From assembly GCA_017163975.1 (NCBI GenBank), contig JAFFSR010000242.1:3683001-3747000 (forward strand): a stretch of DNA of 64,000 bases. Reading direction: 5' to 3'. The notes under the pieces were generated by a model that saw only the letters and a list, made by a program, of their open reading frames with translations, made no database searches and had not been told where the DNA came from. Shown in pieces: positions 1-13,116 of this stretch; position 1 is the stretch's first letter, and the number at the start of each line of letters is the position of its first letter. A program made the translations under genes and the position numbers. Source of the stretch: Anastatus disparis (taxonomy: Eukaryota > Arthropoda > Insecta > Hymenoptera > Eupelmidae).

Positions 1-3000
1 GATTTTTAAAAAGTAATTACTCGTTGTTTTTTTAAAAACATGTTTTAAAACAAATTTTTATACTTAATCCGTCTCGAAAATTTATGTTTTTTCCATATTA
101 GTGATACAGCCAGTAAGAAATCTAAAATCTATTTCAAATTTTTATCACATATAAATTTAAGAAAAAATTTTAAATATTAATTTCGATTTCTAAAAAAAAT
201 TTATTGCTTAAACTTTTATTGTCTTGTTTTAATTTTCTAATTACTCAAAACTTTTCATTTTTATTTAACAATTAAAATCATTCTGACCTACATAACAATT
301 TGTTTACAAAAAAACTAATTGTAGAAAATTTTCTCCCTGGTCATCTTTACGTTAAGCCATAAAATACTCACGCATGTCCCTTGCAGCGATTAGTGAAAAT
401 CAATGTAATTTAAAACCAGATTAAAGATTAAACATTTAAAAAATCATTTCCTTTTCCCTAATTTTATTTCTCTAATGTTGTACTTGCTCAGCTTTTTCAT
501 TTATTTCCAACCATTGATAACATCTAATCGAACAATAATTATTTACATAAATTAGATGGATTACTTTTATAATTAGTATGTTTACTTTCGCAATTCACAA
601 GTTGATAAGTTATGATTTTGAGAAATTGAAAAGGAAAAAAAATATTAAAAAAGTAACGATTGGTAAGCAAGTATGTTTGAGCAGAGAAATATCGACGACG
701 ATCAAAAGAGATAAAACCAGTTTTTCTTGATTATCTAATTGTGAGTCTTAGATGCTATATATTGCGATTTGATTATTTTTAGAAATAAGGCAAATTATTT
801 CTTTTTGTATTAGCCTTGCTGCAGCAGAGCGATACCTTTTATAATATTTATAATCTCGTGTATTATTAATTTAATTATTCATTTGAAGAAAAATTTATTT
901 ATTTATATTTAAGATAAGATTAATTGATTTTATAATCTATTAACTATTTAAATTATAATTTCATTCCTTTTCCGCTTTGAAAAAAAATATTTAAAAGCAT
1001 TAAATCATCATTTCAATTAAAAATGTAAAAATTCAAAAATTATTTTTTTATGCATAAGGATATTATGAATAATTTAACATAAAAAAAAATTTGTATATAC
1101 ACGTCATATCTTCTTTCATCCAAAAACTGGTACAAAAAAATATTATCACTCGAGCCGTTTAATTTTAACCTTTCCTTACGTATACATGAAAATGTATTTC
1201 AAGATCAAGTATAAAGATTCATTCGAATGAGCGTACACATGTGTGTGTATAAGCAGAAGGGGCCTACTTTCACCCATTCACTTATAGTTTTGCTTCACCC
1301 GGGCAATAAAGAAAGAAAGTCCTTTCTACAGTAAAATTTAATTTTCTATATACCTCTTCCTTCTCAACAAACATCATCTTTCTCTTTTACTCTGTTGTAA
1401 ATGTGCGCGGCTATATGTTACCTCGTTACAGTCGTTACGCTGTTCGAGCGCCATTCGCATAATGATTACGCGGGTACATATAATACCGAGCGCTTATGTG
1501 TGTATGTGTGTATATATTAGCAGCGCAACCGATTATCTAACGTTCTTTTTAACGCTTTTAACGCTAAAACCAGTAAAAATGGAGAGCCCGAGAAAAGAGT
1601 GAATCTATTTCGAGGATATTATCCTCTATTAATGTTGCACAAAGATTAGGACAAAACGTTCAAAGATACCAACTGGTTAGATCATTACTTTTTTTACATG
1701 AAATTGTTTTTTTTTTTCTTTTTTAAATTTTTTTTCATTTTTTTTTGTTGTTGTAGTGCGTTAAAGAGAGCAATTATTGTTCATCTTTTTATCGATAGGA
1801 TCGATGATCAAATTGATTTCGATTATGCGATAGGATTTTATAGGTTTTTATGTATGAATTTGACGATTGCGGTTTCTTTTTATTTTGTAGAACAAAAATT
1901 ATGTTTATCAGTGCGATTATGAAGTCCAAGCGCATAACGAATTCGTTGCTTTTATTTGTATCGTTTAATTATATCATTAAATAGTATAAAATAAATATGC
2001 GTTAACATAACATATCCAAAATTACAAGTAATTATACTGTTATCTACATAAATGTTTCGTTTATTATAAAAAAAAGTACCCAATTCCTTTTTATTTGGTT
2101 CAGCTAAATTTTTTAACACAGTAAATCAGTCAAAAAAAAAGTTATTAAATCATTCGACTACAAGAGACGAAGCGTAATTTCCGGTAACAAAAGAGGTTGT
2201 TAATTTTTCCGCGTAATATCTTCTTTAAATTATCGGTAAATAGAGTAAATGACGCAATAAACATTTTTTTTTTTGTTAAAAAATTAACTAACTTTTTTGA
2301 CAAAATAATGTTTTGAAGACGTAATATTATTATTTAACGGAAAAGTTATATATACTTTTAGAATATAAGATCAGCAAAACATTAAAATTCTCAAATAGAT
2401 CTTTTTGGAAAATAAAATTTCAAGTGAAATTATATTATGAAACAAAGTTATTCGTGTTTAAAAAGAAAAACTTTGAGAAAAAAGAAACCCGTACATAACG
2501 AAAGCTCGTAAAGTAATACAATTTAGAAAAAATCAATGAGATTTCATCATTCATTAAATACGTGTTACGGAACGACGAAAAAATTTACAAGCTTACTATT
2601 GACACGAATTCTTATTTACAATTATTAGATTCTCATAAGTGATTCATGCGTTAAAACTCAACACTTGTTAATTAAATTTTCCTAGCAAGCGCTTTGGCAA
2701 GTATAATTTTCATTGAATACATAATGTCCATAACAGTTTTCTCAACCTATGAAAAATAATGTAAATTTTAGATAGAAATTCCATTATGCGGCATCGTGTG
2801 TGAAAAAAAAAATAGAAAAAACCTTGACTTTGAACGTTTTTCATACGTATATATATATATATAAATGAAAATATTGAGAATATTGGATAAACTGCGGACG
2901 TTATAAGTTATTTAATTAAGAAACAATAATTTGGAATACAAAGATCGATCATTCGATTGTATGTAAATGACTCTACTATAAACTTCAAATATTTTATTCA

Positions 3001-4372
3001 ACATAAAATATAATTAACATGTAAATTTTTTTAGTATAATAATTAAAATAAAATTTTGTTTCTTTAAAAAAAAATGCATTTATTGTACCGAAACAAAAAT
3101 CATTGTCTAATTAATGATTTTCGTAAAAATAATCTCTCATCTTGAAAATCAAATGATTGAATGGAAAAAAATAAAATCTGACCTCTGACTAATTTGTAGG
3201 TTAAGTCAATGTATATATTATTTCCATTTCATATTTTCACTTAAATAACAAGCGTATATATAAGAAAATGATATAGTTGGCTTGTAATGGAAAAAACGCT
3301 TAGATTCGTTTGTTATAAAAGCGGTAGACGCAAAGTCAGGGGGAATATATATATGTAGCGTTATAATAACTTGCGAAAGAGAGACCGTTCGGTAACCAAG
3401 TGCCAAAGTCAAGGCCAAGGTGGCTTTACCTGAGAACACGGCGCGCGAGCGAGCGAGCGGCACAAAAGTTATGCAACGCGTATCTTTACTTCTATTACTT
3501 CTCTTTTTTTTTACTAACATCTTATGTCGACTCTATAATACTTCCCCTTCTTTTACCACTACTACTACTCCTACTACTATTCCTTTTCAACTTTTATACA
3601 ATCTCACCTTTAGGAAAATCGAGAGGAGTTTGTATATACGTGTTTTTAATGCGCTGTCTAAAGAGAAAACTTTACCTATATACCTATTACCGTTTACTGC
3701 CGCTTTACTTGTGTACATACAAACAAATACCGACTTGCATATGTAGCGAAAAGTTATAACCAGTTGTATTAATCTACTCTCGACAGTTTGCTTTATATAC
3801 TATTTATGTTATTTCTAGCGGCTAAAAGCCGTTTTTAATGACTGAGAGTGATTATTCTGTGTTATATAGCTATAATATTATGATTGCATTTACGTTTATT
3901 ACTTATTTCACGGTTTTTTTTCCTTCGTTTTCCTTTTTTCTTATACCAGTCGACGAGTTTTAACTTACGATGGAAAATGTTACTTTATGCATTATATGAC
4001 TTGGATTGGATGTGGAAAAATTGCTTGCATATCGAACTTTTTTTTACGTATGATAAAATTTCAAATATTATAAGAAATATTGTAATGATCTTTGAATTTT
4101 ATTATTATTAAATACATCGCGAAAGAGAATTTTATTTTTAGCTTTTATTTATCATTTATGAATTCATTTGGTATGGCTTATACCAGACAGATAATAATTT
4201 GGATTTCAAATTTATAAAAATGTAAATATAAAAACAATGCTAAAAAGAGATTCGATAACGTTAAAAAAGGTACTAAACGTAATTAAACGTAATAACATTA
4301 AAACTTATAACTTCAATTCTATATAATTTCGTAATGTTATTACATTTAGCAATTGCAGTACTCTGTAGTTGT
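1..4372. other. AT-rich non-coding stretch
   Basis: Mostly A/T homopolymer-rich sequence. A GC-richer patch lies at about 1400-1510 (TGTGCGCGG, GAGCGCCATTCGC, CGCGGGTAC) and another at 3380-3480 (CGGCGCGCGAGCGAGCGAGCGG). A (TA)8 run sits at 2848-2863 and an ACT-rich run at about 3556-3580. Short open frames here translate to Phe/Leu/Tyr-rich low-complexity strings, so I call no gene. Confidence 0.6.
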
Positions 4373-4534
4373 AGAAAATTATTGATCCTATAGTTAAATA
4401 GTTTGGAAAACCTTTATTAAATAACATCAAAGTTTAGAAAGCAACTCCTATTTTCTGATAGACGCAATTAAAATGTTGGCGCTATTTAACAAGAATTTTC
4501 CAAACTATTTAGATAATGAAGATTAATAATTTTC
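4373..4534. repeat. Long imperfect inverted repeat (hairpin/MITE-like)
   Basis: The left arm 4373-4422 begins GAAAATTATT and contains TAAATAGTTTGGAAAA (4396-4411). The right arm 4483-4534 contains the reverse complements of both (TTTTCCAAACTATTTA near 4496-4511 and AATAATTTTC at 4525-4534). The central 16 bases pair perfectly and the outer and inner parts pair with mismatches, with weaker pairing reaching toward the loop at about 4441-4465. The structure spans about 160 bp. It could be a decayed palindromic MITE, a cruciform-forming sequence, or a transcribed hairpin. No target duplication was seen and no known microRNA was recognised. Confidence 0.7.
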
Positions 4535-7500
4535 CCTTTAACCATAAATTTATATATAAGCAATAAAATCTTCAACAACTAACATATCCAACTATCTTTT
4601 CAAGATTAAATATCATAAATGTCATTTTTTTTATCAATTTAAATTTGAAACAAAAAATTTAAAATTTTGTTTAGTTTGTAATAATCTATACTTTTATTAT
4701 GTTGTAAGCATAAATATTATTTTTTCCATAAGAGCCCATGTTGAATTTTTAATTTTCTGTAAATCTTATCTCTTTAATTTAGTTGATGACCTTATATTAT
4801 TAAAACTTGTATGAAAAGCTTGCAACTTATACTTTTTTTGATATTTTGTACTAAATTTTCTACATTTTCATTAAAACTTTAAAATTTAAAAGAGATTTAT
4901 TTCGTCACATAATTAATAAACTATTAAAATTTCCTAGAATGATAAAAATTCAACGTTTCTGAATAAATATCATATAATATTCTCACATATTTTTTTAGTA
5001 ACAACCTGTACAAAAAAAATCAAGTTTTTTTATTCATACAAAAACACTCAGCTATTCTTTAAAATCACAAAATTTGAACAACTTCTCACGTCGAAAGACG
5101 AAAATAAAAAAAAATGCCAAAAATTAAAATGAAATTCCTTGTACCTGATCAACAATTAAAAACAATTTGTATGACAAAAGCGTGTGTATTTAATGAATTT
5201 TTAAAAATTCTGTCTAGTTGCCAAGGCACATACACACATTGTATTATAAAGTTGACGTCATTATTTTAGAAACACATAAAGAAGAATAAACCGCGTGTAT
5301 GTGTGTAAGTGCAAGACAGTAGTTAGCTTTGTAGTTGGGTTCGCACGACGGGTTTCGTTAACTAAAGCTTTAAAAAAGAGGACCTCGTCACTGTCTTTAA
5401 TTAGGCTGCAAATTCGCATAAGATTGTCACAGCTTTTACAGTAGAACTTGATTTTACCGTTACACTCACCTTCCTTCCTTTAATTTATATTTTTTTTCTT
5501 TTCCTCCTTATTTTTCCATGTTTATTCTTTTTTAAACATTTCTCCTTGTTTTATTTTTCTTCAAATATATTAAAACGTCTACCTTGCCACGCATCATCGT
5601 AAATATATTTTTTATTATTCATTAAGCTTTTAAAGAGAGATAAACACCTTTATTAGTAATATTCGCGAGCATATGGCAGACCGTTAAAAACGATTGGCTA
5701 TAATAAAAAAAAGAACAACACGGTTGTATATTACATGAAGGTGTAATTTTGCTTGTAAATAAAAGTCAATAAAGCTTTGTCGTAATACGGTAATCGTAAG
5801 AAGGAAAAAAGCGATTTGATATTATAATTTTAATGATAAAGCTTGCAAGTTATTTTAAAAGTCTAACGGTCTGACTAAAGTGTTAGTCACATAATGCTGC
5901 TTTGAAAAGAAAAGAAAAAAAAAAAGAAAGAAAGAGAAAAAAAATTTTAATAGAAACACAATAGATAGCGTACGTTATACGATTTTTCCTTATGAAAAAC
6001 TGATGCAGAAAATTAACGATCAAGGATTTGAATGAGCTTACGCAATACTATATGCTCAGTGAACTCAAACTTACAGCGCATAATCCGGCGACATGACTAA
6101 AAAAAAACAGAAAAAAAAGAAGCGGTTTCCGCGCTTGTGACTTGGTTTAATTGTCCAAAAGATTAGAACATTTTTTTTAGAATAGTAATTAACAATGGAT
6201 TTAATTAAACATATGTTTGTGTATTAATTTACAAAAAATAAAATTTGATGAAATAAATTTTAAAATTATTATTAGTATTTTTCATATTAAATATGAAATT
6301 TCGGAATAATTTATGATACATGTATGATATTATTATTTCGACAAATTTTTATTTAAATAAAAACGTTGACCATGAACTACATTTAAACTTTATATTTAAC
6401 ATTAATTTTTTTAAATTAATGTAGGACTAAAATAACTTTATTCAGTTTTATTAATTTTTTTCTGAAAAATAAATACAAATAATATTTATTTTTAAAAAAT
6501 TAATAAAATTCTAGAATTATTGATAATAATTCAAACGTTAGAGAAAGAAAGAAAGATTTTAGAAAATTTCAGTAACCATACAGATACATCTTACATTTTA
6601 AACTTGAACTAAATATACGTAACTCATGTAGTATAATTTAACCGGAGATTTATTTGAGTTGTAATTGTATATTAAAAGTAAAGGAAGCTAGCATTTGGCG
6701 TACTTTTAAGACAATAGCTCGAAGGTCCTTTTTCAGTTAAAATGTACCTTTTGCTCTCGAATTGCGAAAGTATTTATACGTATAACGTCCCAGAAATCTA
6801 AGCATGACCAAATACCTTTTAACCTTGGTTAATATATGTCCTTCTTCCATCCTTCATAATTATCAAAAATTTTCATTTTAAAAGCATGTGCTTCTGAAAA
6901 ATATTGTTTTCAATTTAGGTCGATGGGTAAGAGGTCGGATATTGTGCATTTCTTAAAGTGCATACATTTTAAATGGTTTATTAAGAGAAAAGAAAATGTC
7001 TGGTTTTGATGGCATGTTTTATAATAACTAATTTTTTTAAAGAAAAAATTTTTAAGTAACAATATAGAAGGTGTAGCTTCAGGTATTCTTGCAAATAAAC
7101 ACTTAAAAAATAGAAGGATTGACTAAAAATGTTATATTACTGGAGGTAGTATAAAATTAGGTTTTTCCGTGGAAAGCGATTTATGCTTTTATTATTAGCT
7201 TAGCTAAATGAATTGAATTGGTTAAAAACTAATAAATTTCCAAAGATATTACTTCAAAATTTTCCCTTTTGGATATATGTAGAGCTAACGGTAATATACC
7301 CAAAATACTATTCAATAGAAATTTTCGTTTATTATTTTATTGGATAATACCTTGTAAAAATAGTAGTTAAGTATATGCTAAACATTATAAATTAGAGCAA
7401 AACGTTTCCATGAATAACATAGCGGCAATGAGGTTTTTCTTGGGAAATTTGAGGAATTTGCCTTTAAATCACAAAATTAAGTAGATCATGATTTATGAAT

Positions 7501-7606
7501 TTTAATGAACAGTTCGGAAAATAGTGGAGACATTCACAAGATGCAGTTGTACTCAACTTTAAGTAAATTTATTCGTATACATAAACTTTTTCATTGATAA
7601 TAAAAA
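4535..7606. other. AT-rich non-coding stretch
   Basis: No protein-like frame. Pyrimidine-rich runs occur at about 5470-5570 and purine-rich runs at 5905-5945 and 6540-6555. I see no repeat structure beyond homopolymers. Confidence 0.6.
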
Positions 7607-7760
7607 CTAGCTGACGCGCAGCGCACTCTATGACTCCGCCCACAATGCGTAGAAGCGCAAAAGTAATCCTACTGCGTCATTTTATATAAACTGGCAACCC
7701 TGTGTTCTTGTATTGAGGCATGCAGTTCTGCGTTACATTCATGTTTGGAAGTGGTATCAT
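7607..7760. other. GC-richer patch, possible retroelement remnant
   Basis: CTAGCTGACGCGCAGCGCAC starts at about 7608. CTCCGCCCACAATGCG and ACTGGCAACCCTG follow. This is markedly richer in G, C and CpG than its flanks, with an abrupt left edge. From memory, CTAGCTGAC-type starts recur at the edges of dispersed arthropod retroelements, but I cannot confirm the family. No reading frame of note crosses it. Confidence 0.3.
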
Positions 7761-8159
7761 TTGAGGTTATAATAAAAACAAAAAAAACAAAATGTTAGAT
7801 TTATGAAGAAAAAAAGTGAATGAAAAAATAAATAAAGATAAGTATGTCCAAAATAAAGAAGATTGATTTAGAAGTATCATGTTTATGAAAAAAAAGTCAT
7901 AAGTTAATAAAAGTAAGATTGTACAACAAGTATTGTAAGCGTGAAAACGCCAAACCAAAGCCATTTCTGGATTTCCGGGCTATCTAAGGCTGAAATTATA
8001 ATAAACAAAAAAAATGAATGTAGAAGTATTATTGTCTAATAATGAACAAGTTTAATGGTACGTTGTTGATAGGAATTACATAAAAGTGTTAGCTAAAAAT
8101 TTAAAATGCACCAATTCGACGGCTTTAAATTAAAATGGAACGAAATCTTTTTTTTAACT

Positions 8160-8234
8160 CAAAATGTAATGACACCTTTCTTCAACTCTAATTGAAATGA
8201 CACCGCTCTTCAACCAAAATTGAAATGACACCAT
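8160..8234 (+). repeat. Degenerate ~28-bp tandem repeat, three units
   Basis: The word AATGACACC recurs three times (about 8167, 8195 and 8223). It is preceded by AAAATGT, AATTGA and AATTGA and followed in the first two cases by CTTCAAC. Units 2 and 3 are clearly related; unit 1 is more diverged. This is a short minisatellite-like array with no coding content. Confidence 0.65.
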
Positions 8235-8540
8235 GAAATCATTAAAAAAAACATGACAAATAAAACTTGTTCATACTTAAATCAAGAGATGGAAAAACAA
8301 AAAGAAAATATATGGATTTTTTGGAATTTTTTAAAAGAATCAGGAGATAACACAAATCAAAAGAAAAAAATAAATTCAATAGTTTGCGATAGCTGCATGA
8401 GATGAGGGCATTATAGTTTTGCAAAAATAAGTAAAATCAAAACAAATTATTTCTTTATCGAATATAGAAATAAAAAATCTTATAAAAATCAATAAATTTA
8501 TTATGAATTTAAAATTAAGTGATTAAATATAATGAAAGAA

Positions 8541-8604
8541 GTGTCAGTGGCTCAGTCGGTAGAGCGATGGATTCGTAATTTCGAGGTCCCGAGTTCAAAT
8601 TCAG
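8541..8604 (+). mobile_element. Truncated tRNA-like SINE head
   Basis: GTGTCAGTGGCTCAGTCGGT, then AGAGCGATGGATTCGTAATT, then a B-box-like GAGTTCAAATTC, match the heads of the two full SINEs. The match stops at about 8604, where a 12-base unit TCAGTATAGAAA is tandemly doubled (8601-8624), and none of the SINE body follows. It is a 3'-truncated or rearranged copy. The degraded B box (AAATTC for GAATCC) makes it an unlikely functional tRNA gene. Confidence 0.75.
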
Positions 8605-8624
8605 TATAGAAATCAGTATAGAAA
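8601..8624. repeat. Tandem 12-bp duplication after the SINE head
   Basis: TCAGTATAGAAA occurs twice back to back immediately after the truncated tRNA-like head. It may mark the breakpoint where the SINE body was lost. Confidence 0.7.
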
Positions 8625-11600
8625 TCGCATATTAAAAATAATAATTTTAAGAATAATTATTTGAAAATTTAGTACTGCTGAAGGGAGGAGAGTTAAAATT
8701 TTTCCTAAGTTTAAAGTACATTAAAAAAATGTATATACGTACATTTTCAAGATAATTGTAATAAAATCATATTTGTTGAGAACGTCCTCAATTAAAAACT
8801 GTTTTTAAAGTTTTTTTCAATTCATATTAACAGACCATATATATAATAATGTTATTTGGATTGATTTCCTATTGAAAAAGTCGTTTAAAAGTTAAAATCT
8901 ACGATTATATAGTTGATTTTATCCACGAGAAATCCTCTTTGTTCACTCATATTCGAAAAGTTTAAAAAAAAAACGTGAGATCTTTAATGCAGAATAAATA
9001 AGAATTACAAATAAAAATTTTACATTCTTTTAAAACTTTGAATCTTTTTGTTTATATTTGTAATACTTTAACATGAAGTTTGCTCTTAATTCTTTTTTAT
9101 GTTAATTTATTAGGTCAGATTATAATTTATAACTTATGAATTATTGAACAATTTTATTTATTCAATAAAATGACAAAAATAAATTTCCTTTACTATTGAT
9201 AGTCATATATCTATTTAAGGTGAAATTATATATCTGTTTAAATTAATAGGTGAAAAACAAGAAGACAAAATTTAGGAAGAAATTGCGAAATACCATTTTT
9301 CTCTGTAATGGCATGGTTTTTTGGTCTTATTTTAAATAGCAAAGTTTCGGTACATTTATTTAAATTACGTCATCCTTCTTCGGATCAATAATTTATTAAC
9401 AACCTAATCATATTATTTTTAAAAATATTGTTTTAATTTCATTGATAGTATTAAATTTTTTATAATTTATTGAAATTTAAGCTATAAGTATATAGTCTTT
9501 TTTTAGTATTTTTTATTAAAATTTTTACAATTTTATAAAAGTTTGCTCAAGCTACTAATCCACAAAATGAATACATTATCTGATTACAAAAAGAAACTAT
9601 TAAAAAATGCTTGAATCACTACCAGTTATACAAAAACCGGATTTTATCGCAAATTCTTCATCGTCAGGTTAAAGTTCAATCTGACCATTATGAGCTTACG
9701 TCTAATCACGATCCATGTTCAAACTTATAATCAAGCAACGATCGATTCATCAACTTATTACGAAAAAGAAAAAGAGTAAAATGCATCTAGCTGCTTTCAT
9801 CTTTGTTTCTTCATCGGCGCATTTCCTTTACACTCGTATAAACTTTTCCCTCTATTTCCCTAAGCATTAAAGTTCACTGGCATCACGTGTAAGAGTGAGT
9901 TCCGGTCGTTGCTCGAAGACTCTTGAGCTTTAATTCGCTTCGACCGTTTCGTTACGCGTTATCCTTCTTTTTTTTCTTCTTCTCTTACTAGTCTTTCCTT
10001 TTTCTTTTCTGCTTTTTTTTTCTCTTCTTTTTCCTCGAGTAAGTCTTTCGCTCCGTTGATTCGTTACTGTCGCCGTTCTCTCGACTGGTTACGCAATTTT
10101 CTCTATTCGTTAAAGGATGTACGCGAATGGTTACTTTGCTGTTTTATTATTATTTTTTTTTAGAACTACGTTGATATCTGTGTCTGATATGTTTTCTTCA
10201 ATTGAGCTGATGGAAATTTTTGCTTGCTTTTTGAGAAAGTCAATTTATCATGTTGTTTGATTGATATTAAAAGCTGAATTTTTATTTTTTTTAACAATAT
10301 TTAGTGTAACTGTAATCTACTTTTTACACAGGATTTTTTTTATTTTTATTTTTTATTATTTTTATACAAGAACAAAATGTATTGAATTGCGAACAATGGC
10401 ACGAGGAAGTTTAAAAATAGCCTTAGTTCTTATTTGTAAATTAAAAAAATTAATGAACACATCAAAACTTGCGTAAAAAAGCATAGAAATAAATTGAGTA
10501 AAATATGAATTCCAATAAAAAATAATTTAATCATCTCCGTAATTAAATTGAAAATTTGAAAATAAACGCGAAAGAAACGTTATCATTAAAATTTTCATTC
10601 ATAATACGGCTGTCAACAGTAATTATCATTTATTCTTCGTGTATATATATAAACTGGCAAGTTAATAATCTTAGCGACACGTGTCTCATATCTTTTAAGA
10701 GAGCGACATTACATTGGTTGGCGTTCCCCGTCAAGCATCCGTAGTTTCTTTTTTTTTCGCCGGATGCGCACGTAGAATTTCTATGTGCATGTATACGTAC
10801 GCACACGTGTTGTCTTGGTCACCGTCGTCATCGTCCTCGCAGCTGACATTCCTTTGTATAATAATGTACAGGAGTACGGTCTCATGCTACTTTACCGATC
10901 GAAAATTATCATTTTAAAAAGTTACAATTTTTCTAAAATTTTTTTATCAAACGAATTTTTCTTTTAATAGCTCTTATGAAAAGAATCTGTAAGTTACAGA
11001 TTTTTATAAGATTATCTATAGCAGCATCTGCTTTAGATATTTTTAAAGCTCGTCTTATACATTATTATAAAATATTTAATGTTTAGAAGAACATTTTTAA
11101 TTCGGTTCACGCAAATAAAAATAGTCTGTAAAAATAACTGCAGTTGAATCTACTGATAACCCTCCCGGAATTCTTGTAGATTGTATTAAAATTTTAGATA
11201 TTATCTATTTTTAGAAAAATTAAATCCTGCCTTTTTTCGATGTACCGTATCAAAGCACCTTTCGAGCCCTTATTAGAGTAATTCTGATGCAGATTTTTCA
11301 AAAGTTATAACTTTATAAAATTAAAATTTTCGATCGGTATAGTAGCGTGGAACCATACCCTTAATGTCAACGTACCGGAGAAACGAGCTGTATTTTTCTT
11401 TAGTAAAAGAAAAGAGAGAGAGAGAGAAAAATAATTGAAGGCTCCGTATGTGCCGCTCTTAACTTCATATTTTAATAATCGCCATAGGTACACGGTAGAG
11501 AGAGAAGAACCGAGCAATTTACTTTGTACCTTAACGGCAATAATTTTGTCCCAAGTTATATACTATAATATCATCATAGTTATATACTCTAATGTAATAA

Positions 11601-12449
11601 TAGGAATTTTGTAGGTACTTGTTGGCTCGTATATAGTTGCTGTTGTTGTTGTTCAAGTCGACTCTCTTTCGACGCTTTACTATAAGGTTGGGGGCTTTAT
11701 AATGTGCGTGATTCGTATAGACCGTGTATAGCTTCTTATGTACTATAATACTATATCAAAACTTCCCGTGTCATTTAAACAATTCTTTTTGAATTAAAAA
11801 AATCGCGTATACTTGCTTTTTACACGGGATATTATTCTTCGCATCTTTTTTTTCCTCTGCTTTTTTAAAATTAGAGTATATAGTGGGATTTTAATTAGTG
11901 TAGTAGGAAAACAATTGAATAATTGCTTGGTTATTTTTTTTTCTTATTATTATCTGATCTTGTTTTTTAATTCAATGCTGATGACTCGAGAATCTCAGGT
12001 CAAGGTAAAAGACGAATAGTCGAGAATTTGTGGTTCATATTTTTTTTGTTTTATGAAAAAAATATTCAAAGTACTCGTATGTACTTCAATTATTATTCGT
12101 AGTTATGATAATTCCATAAAATGTTAGTTATATGATGTAAGAAGCATTACTGGTTCAACCAGAAATTCTTATGTACAGACATCATACTCAAGTGTATGTT
12201 TGAAATCTTACCGTTTTGTCTCTACTAGAAAATGATGTTGTAATACAATGGTGTGTAAATAATTTCTATGTAAATGCCTAAAAAAATTCATCAAACTTCG
12301 AAACGTAAAAATTAATTTTTTAAATAAATTGATAAGTTTTAATGAAATTGTAATTGTTTCCTATAAAAATTAAATATAAAGTATTTAACTTTATAAGTAA
12401 ACATTTTAGCTTTGTCCATCTAAAAAATGCAAAATATCATGAGATTATA
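8625..12449. other. AT-rich non-coding stretch with two GC-richer islands
   Basis: GC-richer islands lie at about 9880-10110 (pyrimidine-rich, with CTCTTCTTTTTCC runs and TCGCCGTTCTCTCG) and 10680-10870 (CGCCGGATGCGCACG, ACCGTCGTCATCGTCC). Overlapping open frames of 60-70 codons around 10261-10967 have no recognisable domain. The remainder is AT-rich with nothing identifiable. Confidence 0.55.
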
Positions 12450-12457
12450 GAAAGAGT
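12450..12457. repeat. Left target-site duplication
   Basis: GAAAGAGT abuts the left TIR and is repeated without mismatch at 13952-13959 next to the right TIR. The pre-insertion site probably read TTATA-GAAAGAGT-AAATA, judging from the flanks (inference). Confidence 0.9.
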
Positions 12458-12473
12458 CGAGGGGCTATTCACT
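12458..12473 (+). repeat. Left terminal inverted repeat
   Basis: CGAGGGGCTATTCACT, a perfect 16-bp inverted match to 13936-13951. Its C/G-rich outer half stands out from the AT-rich surroundings. Confidence 0.9.
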
Positions 12474-12477
12474 ATAA

Positions 12478-12656
12478 GAAATCATTGACCACCTTCAGAT
12501 GAAATCATTTGAAATCATTATTGAAATCAGTTGAAATCATTGAAATCATTTTAAATCATTGAAATATTTTATTAAATTTCATGTGCACAATATGATTACC
12601 GAAATCAAAACTATTCAAATTGAAACCATTGAAATCATTTGAAATCATTGAAATCA
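12478..12656 (+). repeat. Left subterminal GAAATCA array
   Basis: I count ten exact GAAATCA words on the + strand, at about 12478, 12501, 12511, 12523, 12533, 12542, 12601, 12631, 12641 and 12650. Spacing is mostly 9-12 bases with one gap at 12550-12600. Near matches such as TAAATCATT and GAAACCATT lie between. Subterminal repeats of this kind in hAT- and Zisupton-like elements are thought to be transposase-binding sites; that role is inferred here. Confidence 0.8.
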
Positions 12657-12660
12657 ATGA

Positions 12661-13116
12661 ATATTTTTGTATTTAGTTTACAATTTAAAATATTACCAGA
12701 AATATAATACTAAATATTATTTAAATACCAGATTAATATGAGCTGCTCCGATAAATAAAATAATTTTTGATTTTTGGGGAATAGTATCGATATACAATAT
12801 ATAAATATTTATAAGAATTTTTTTCTGGAATTGAATAAAAATGAATGATTTTAATCATAAGCAAAACGCATCGCACAAAAAATTTTTATGTAAAAGATAA
12901 TTTATATCAAAACAAATAAAAAAGAATATATGTGAAAAATGAAAAAAAGAAATACTAACAAAAAATTTAAATAAGATCTATAAATAAGTAAATAAGCATT
13001 ATTTACTTATGTTTGAATTTCTCTCTTTGTATCTGTCACACACGGCTGATAAGTTTTTCGATCATAGCTCTTATGGTGGTCAATTTTTTAAACTAACTTT
13101 GTGTTTAAAATTACAG
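12661..13116. other. Left interior of the transposon, no coding signal
   Basis: AT-rich DNA between the left GAAATCA array and the likely acceptor at 13111-13116. An open frame begins at 13009, but its first 36 codons look unlike the protein-like part that follows and may be intronic. I saw no further GAAATCA words here. Confidence 0.5.

Noticed and set aside
4373..4534. Known conserved insect microRNA
   Set aside because: The arms match no conserved mature microRNA I can recall; kept only as an unassigned hairpin.
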